From Bifidobacteriaceae bacterium (GTDB taxonomy: Bacteria > Actinomycetota > Actinomycetes > Actinomycetales > WQXJ01): a stretch of DNA of 10,089 bases. A program made the translations under genes and the position numbers. How positions within the stretch are numbered: position 1 is the first letter of the stretch; every line of letters starts with the position of its first letter. The stretch lies in NCBI GenBank assembly GCA_031278675.1, contig JAITJY010000127.1, positions 1 to 10,089 on the forward strand. Direction: 5' to 3'. Of the stretch, positions 7,116 to 10,089 are shown one piece after another. The notes under the pieces are model-generated. The model made no database searches. It had not been told where the DNA came from and saw only the letters and a list, made by a program, of their open reading frames with translations.

Positions 7116-8736
7116 GCCGCATGTGGTGATGGCGGTAGCCAACCCCATTGCGATTGACGCACGGGTGCGCAAGACGGCCCGGTCGGTGCGGGCGATGGGG
7201 TACAGGGTGACCCTGATCTACAACAGCGGGACCAAAGGCGAAGTCGAAGAGGGCGACCTAGACGGTGTGCGCACCATCGGCATCCCGGTGCCTTACTACT
7301 TGCACAACCGGGGGCGCGAACTGAAGAAGCGCCGGGCTGCGCGGATGGACGCGCATCGGGCTTGTGGCTTCGGTTACCGCACTGCCGAGGAACGCCGAGT
7401 GCGGGCAGCCCAACTCGCGGCCCGGGCGGCCCGGTTGCGGACGGACCGGGTGCCGGTCAGCTTGAAAGCGGCGCGGCTGTGGCATAGTGCCAGGTCTCGC
7501 GCCTTGACGGCGCGCGCGGAGGCAACCCGGAAGAGGCGGTTGGCGCAGCTACGCCGCCCTGGTAAGTGGCGCCTGGAGTTGCCGCACATGGTGGATCTTG
7601 AGGGCATTTTCATGCCTTGGATGGTTGATCTTGACCCGGATCTGTTGCACGTCCACGATCTGGCTCAACTGCCGACCGGCGTCCACGCGAAGTTGCGGCT
7701 GGCCGGCCGGGGTAAGACGGTCCCTTTGATCTATGACGCCCACGAATACATCGCCGGCTGGATGGTGCAGCACGAATACGTCCACACCGCCTACACTTCC
7801 GCGGAACGCGAGGCCATCAAGCACGTCGATGGCGTGGTGACCGTCTCGGAGCCGATCGCCGAGGCGATGCAAACCGAGCTCGGATTGCCCGTTCGCCCCA
7901 CGGTAGTGCTCAACGCACCCCCCCTAGCGCCCGGCGGCATCGTCGCTAACACGGCCGGTAGCGTGACCGCTGGCCCGGCCAGGGAGGTGGGCGCCAAGGT
8001 GAGTGCCGATGCCGACGCCGGAGTGAGCGCTGCCCCCGGCGGCCCCGGGACCGGAGACGTGCACATGAACCCGCCCGTCGGCATCGTCGCTGGTGGCCCG
8101 TTATCGGTCCGGGAGGCTGCGGGGGTGGGGCCGGGCGTGCCGCTGGTCGTCTTTTCTGGCACGGTGTCGCCATCGCGCAACCTAAACCGGGCTGTGGCTG
8201 CCTTGGAGTTCTTGCCTGAGGTGCATCTCGCCATCGTGTGTGTCCCGAACCGGGATGTGCCGACGGCGCAGTCACTGCAGTCGATTGCGCGATCGATCGG
8301 CGCTGAAGACAGACTGCACTTGCTGAACCCGGTGGATACCGAGGTGATCGCGCAGTTCTTGTCGAGCGCCACGCTGGGGCTTGACTCAATGGACACCGTG
8401 CGTGTGCAACACCGTTACTGTCTGCCGAACAAGCTGTTCGACTATCTGCACGCGGGCCTGCCGGTCGCGGTCTCGTCGAATCCGACCGAGGCTGAGTTTG
8501 TTCGGTCCCATGGGGTGGGAGCGGTGTTCGATCCAAACGACCCGCAGGACATAGCGCGGGGCATCCGTGATGTGCTCGAGCGTCGGGCCGTCTATGCGGC
8601 CAAGGCCTCCGCATCGGCTTTGCTGCGCGAATATTCCTGGGACACCCAAGCGGCCAAGCTGGCCGATCTGTACCACTCGTTGCTCCCGGCCGCACCAGCG
8701 CCATCATCATCATCATCATCGCCACCACCGGTATGA
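7108..8736 (+). CDS. GT-B glycosyltransferase (GT4-like) with inter-lobe insert and Ser/Pro tail
   Basis: A 542-residue cytoplasmic GT-B glycosyltransferase. The N-lobe begins VVMAVANPIAIDARVRKTARSV (about 6-27) with the GYRVTLIY strand (31-38). A long Arg/Ala-rich helical stretch (about 68-150) follows, then DLLHVHDLAQLP (178-189) and the YDAHEY motif (209-214) seen in many GT4-like enzymes. The C-lobe starts at PLVVFSGTVS (345-354) and carries LPNKLFDYLHAGLPVAVSSNP (439-459), with D445 at the usual second-Glu position. A low-complexity insert lies between the lobes (about 275-330), and the end is a run of six Ser then Pro. The chosen start GTG 7108 overlaps the preceding stop (7113-7115) and has a G-rich stretch at 7096-7101. 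ATG 7090 and ATG 7129 are in-frame alternatives; an ATG at 6787 would run through the dehydrogenase repeats out of frame and is unlikely. Sugar specificity is unknown. Confidence 0.87.
   Translation: MTEPHVVMAVANPIAIDARVRKTARSVRAMGYRVTLIYNSGTKGEVEEGDLDGVRTIGIPVPYYLHNRGRELKKRRAARMDAHRACGFGYRTAEERRVRAAQLAARAARLRTDRVPVSLKAARLWHSARSRALTARAEATRKRRLAQLRRPGKWRLELPHMVDLEGIFMPWMVDLDPDLLHVHDLAQLPTGVHAKLRLAGRGKTVPLIYDAHEYIAGWMVQHEYVHTAYTSAEREAIKHVDGVVTVSEPIAEAMQTELGLPVRPTVVLNAPPLAPGGIVANTAGSVTAGPAREVGAKVSADADAGVSAAPGGPGTGDVHMNPPVGIVAGGPLSVREAAGVGPGVPLVVFSGTVSPSRNLNRAVAALEFLPEVHLAIVCVPNRDVPTAQSLQSIARSIGAEDRLHLLNPVDTEVIAQFLSSATLGLDSMDTVRVQHRYCLPNKLFDYLHAGLPVAVSSNPTEAEFVRSHGVGAVFDPNDPQDIARGIRDVLERRAVYAAKASASALLREYSWDTQAAKLADLYHSLLPAAPAPSSSSSSPPPV
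7930..8091 (+). repeat. Direct repeats bordering the inter-lobe insert
   Basis: Two 18-base copies, cccggcggcatcgtcgct at 7930-7947 and cccgtcggcatcgtcgct at 8074-8091, differ at one base. They are spaced by 144 bases, which is exactly 48 codons. The stretch between them encodes Ala/Gly/Val/Pro-rich low-complexity sequence at the junction of the two GT-B lobes. Confidence 0.8.
8702..8719 (+). repeat. (cat)6 trinucleotide repeat near the glycosyltransferase 3' end
   Basis: Six perfect cat units lie 15 bases before the stop of the third glycosyltransferase and encode its Ser run (read as tca/atc-type codons in that frame). Changes in copy number would alter the number of serines but not the frame, so this is not a classical phase-variation switch. 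Confidence 0.9.
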
Positions 8737-8906
8737 CTGTGACCGGTGTGAGCGATACCTCCGGCGTGACCGGCGCCGCGACGGCTACCAACCCCACCCG
8801 CACCAGCCGCACCACCCGCACCGGGGTCGGCGTCACCAACGCCAGCGCCGACGCGACTAACGCCGCTACCAGCGCTACCGACACCACCGACTCCACCCGG
8901 GGAGCG

Positions 8907-8934
8907 GTTCTTTCTTCGCGGGGGGTGCTAGATT
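8907..8934 (+). promoter_or_regulatory. Possible promoter for the oxidoreductase gene
   Basis: A candidate -10 hexamer tagatt (8929-8934) has an extended TG one base upstream (8926-8927). A weak -35-like gttctt (8907-8912) lies 16 bases away. It would give a leader of about 130 bases. It sits exactly where base composition changes and where operon packing stops, which is the main reason to propose it; the hexamers themselves match poorly. Confidence 0.25.
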
Positions 8935-8956
8935 GGCCGGGTGGCTTTCGTGGTGT

Positions 8957-8978
8957 GGGGTTTGGGGTTGGTCGGTGG
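8957..8978 (+). other. Possible G-quadruplex-forming G/T-rich tract
   Basis: Closely spaced runs gggg-ttt-gggg-tt-gg-tc-gg-t-gg could form a two-layer G-quadruplex in the + strand or in mRNA. It lies in the leader region of the oxidoreductase gene. Two-layer structures are weak, and the tract may simply reflect the local G/T bias. Confidence 0.3.
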
Positions 8979-9074
8979 TTTGGCTGGTTGTGTTGGGTTG
9001 TGTGTGGCTGCTGCTGGTGGTGGGGTTTATGTTAATGTGTGAACGACAGTTGCAAGGGTGGGTGACGTAGCTGG

Positions 9075-10089
9075 ATGGAGCAAACAGATTATGATCGGAT
9101 CATAATTGGTGCTGGCATATATGGTCTTTACGCGTCTATCGGTCTGGCTGAGCGGGGTTTTTCGGTGCTGGTTCTTGATTCGGATGAGGCTCCGTTTTTG
9201 AGGGGTTCTTATATTAATCAGGCTCGTGTGCATAATGGGTATCATTATCCGCGTTCGTATTCTACTGCTGTGAAGTCTGCGCGGTATTTTCAGCGGTTTG
9301 TGGCTGATTTTGAGGACTGTATTCATTTTGATTTCGCGCAGGTGTATGCCGTTTCGGCGAATTATAGTTGGACTAATGGTGACCAGTTTGCGAGGTTTTG
9401 CCGGAATGTGAGTGTTCCGTGTGACGAGTTGGGTGATGTGGGTCGGTATTTTAATCCTCATGCCGTTGAGAAGGCGTTTATGACGCGTGAGTATAGTTTC
9501 GATGCTGCGCGTATCGGTGAGAAGATGTATCGAGAGGCTGTTGGCGCGGGTGTGAGGTTCGTTTTTGATGCTCGTATCACGAAGATCGGGGTGTGTCGTA
9601 ACAAGTATGAGGTTAGGGTTGGGCGTGGGGGGTTTGATGAGGTCTATGCCTCGCCGTGGGTGTTGAATGCCACTTATGCTGGTACGAACGCGATTCAGAG
9701 GTTGGCTGGTTTTGAGCCGATCGGTTTGAAGTATGAGTTGTGTGAGGTGATCTTGGTTGAGGTGAGTGAGAGTATCAAGGATGTGGGGTTGACGGTGATG
9801 GATGGTCCGTTCTTCAGTGTTATGCCGTTTGGGTTGAGCGGGTATCATGCGTTGACAACGGTGTCGCGGACGCCGCATGCGACGTCTTATGGGGAGTTGC
9901 CGACTTTCGGGTGCCAGACGAGCAGTATGGACTGCGCACCGGATCGGTTGTATAATTGCAACGTTTGTGCGGGTCAGCCGGCTTCGGCGTTTGTGGAGAT
10001 GTATCAGACGGCAAGGAAGTATATGAATCCTGAGATTGAGCTTGATTATGTGCGGTCGTTGTTCACGTTGAAGCCTATACTGAGGGCTT
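9075..10089 (+). CDS. FAD-dependent oxidoreductase (DAO superfamily), 3' end beyond the window
   Basis: The first 338 codons are present and the frame is still open at the right edge. The start ATG 9075 is well supported: an in-frame TGA lies at 9063-9065 and the FAD-binding motif follows at once (IIIGAGIYG, residues 9-17, GxGxxG), with D35 ending the second strand. RVHNGYHYPRS (51-61) and a later HALTTVSRTPH (258-268) resemble a group of FAD-dependent oxidoreductases found in O-antigen and capsule clusters, whose substrates are mostly unknown. A Cys-rich stretch follows (C280, C287, C295, C298). There is no good Shine-Dalgarno sequence. Codon use differs from the upstream genes: T-ending codons (TAT, GAT, GGT, CGT, ATT) dominate and GC is visibly lower, suggesting separate acquisition. 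It may modify a sugar or other precursor of the same glycan, but that rests on location alone. Confidence 0.9.
   Translation, partial: MEQTDYDRIIIGAGIYGLYASIGLAERGFSVLVLDSDEAPFLRGSYINQARVHNGYHYPRSYSTAVKSARYFQRFVADFEDCIHFDFAQVYAVSANYSWTNGDQFARFCRNVSVPCDELGDVGRYFNPHAVEKAFMTREYSFDAARIGEKMYREAVGAGVRFVFDARITKIGVCRNKYEVRVGRGGFDEVYASPWVLNATYAGTNAIQRLAGFEPIGLKYELCEVILVEVSESIKDVGLTVMDGPFFSVMPFGLSGYHALTTVSRTPHATSYGELPTFGCQTSSMDCAPDRLYNCNVCAGQPASAFVEMYQTARKYMNPEIELDYVRSLFTLKPILRA

Larger units (their letters stand above)
8737..9074. other. 338-base stretch without a convincing gene, with a sharp composition switch
   Basis: Between the third glycosyltransferase and the oxidoreductase. The left part (to about 8905) is A/C-rich on the + strand, with repeated acc and gcc triplets. 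The right part (about 8920-9065) is G/T-rich, including closely spaced GG and GGGG runs. A small ORF (8733-9035, 100 codons) overlaps the previous stop by ATGA. Its product would be Thr/Ala-rich and then Gly/Trp/Cys-rich, following the base composition of each half rather than looking like a protein, so I do not call it a gene. I see no terminator hairpin with a T run and no mobile-element ends. A weak promoter candidate is listed separately. Confidence 0.6.

Noticed and set aside
6683..7172. Long - strand ORFs with repeated Arg/Gly/Pro peptides
   Set aside because: They are antisense readings of the dehydrogenase tandem repeats, which lack stops in several frames; no start signal or domain supports them.
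8733..9035. 100-codon ORF starting with ATG overlapping the previous TGA (ATGA)
   Set aside because: The overlap is tempting, but the product is Thr/Ala-rich then Gly/Trp/Cys-rich, exactly tracking the A/C-rich and G/T-rich halves of the DNA, with no Shine-Dalgarno site and no recognisable domain.
9028..9036. tatgttaat as a -10 promoter box for the oxidoreductase
   Set aside because: No -35-like hexamer lies at a suitable distance in the G/T-rich sequence upstream, so it is weaker than the candidate at 8907-8934.
9027..9878. 283-codon ORF on the - strand
   Set aside because: It lies antisense to the oxidoreductase, whose FAD-binding motif and family-like stretches are clear. The antisense product is rich in Ile, Thr, His and Arg and is a shadow of that gene's codon pattern.

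Overview
The window is a stretch of high-GC bacterial DNA. It is gene-dense, every supported gene is on the + strand, GC-ending codons dominate, and GTG or TTG starts are common. This fits an Actinomycetota chromosome, but the sequence alone does not fix a genus. There is no rRNA, tRNA, CRISPR array, transposase or recognisable IS end.

The content is a cell-surface glycopolymer (polysaccharide) biosynthesis locus. In order: tandem repeats (1-118); a polytopic membrane protein of the DUF6056 / GT-C-like type (119-1726); a GT-B glycosyltransferase (1812-3122); a second GT-B-like glycosyltransferase with a long unassigned N-terminal part (3116-4768); a 234-residue protein of unknown function with a basic helical C-terminus (4765-5469); a nucleotide-sugar dehydrogenase of the UDP-ManNAc/UDP-glucose dehydrogenase superfamily with a repeat-rich C-terminal tail (5505-7115); and a third GT-B glycosyltransferase with a low-complexity insert (7108-8736). 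A 338-base stretch without a convincing gene follows (8737-9074). Last is the 5' part of an FAD-dependent oxidoreductase (9075 to the window edge).

The genes from 1812 to 8736 are packed end to end. Overlapping or nearly overlapping stop/start pairs lie at 3116-3122, 4765-4768, 5466-5469 and 7108-7115, so they are very likely one translationally coupled operon. A sensible reading is that the dehydrogenase makes a uronic-acid nucleotide sugar, the glycosyltransferases assemble a repeat unit, and the membrane protein acts on the lipid-linked or exported glycan. The exact sugars cannot be read from sequence.

Two themes stand out. First, low-complexity or tandemly repeated DNA recurs at gene ends and domain borders: before the first gene, in the dehydrogenase tail, in the inter-lobe linker and C-terminus of the third glycosyltransferase, and just after it. 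Second, base composition and codon use change abruptly at about 8905-9075. The oxidoreductase gene is much richer in A+T and T-ending codons than everything upstream, which suggests a separately acquired module. No clearly new defence, mobile or regulatory system was found. The best candidates for something undescribed are the 234-aa protein, the unassigned N-terminal region of the second glycosyltransferase, and the repeat-tailed dehydrogenase.
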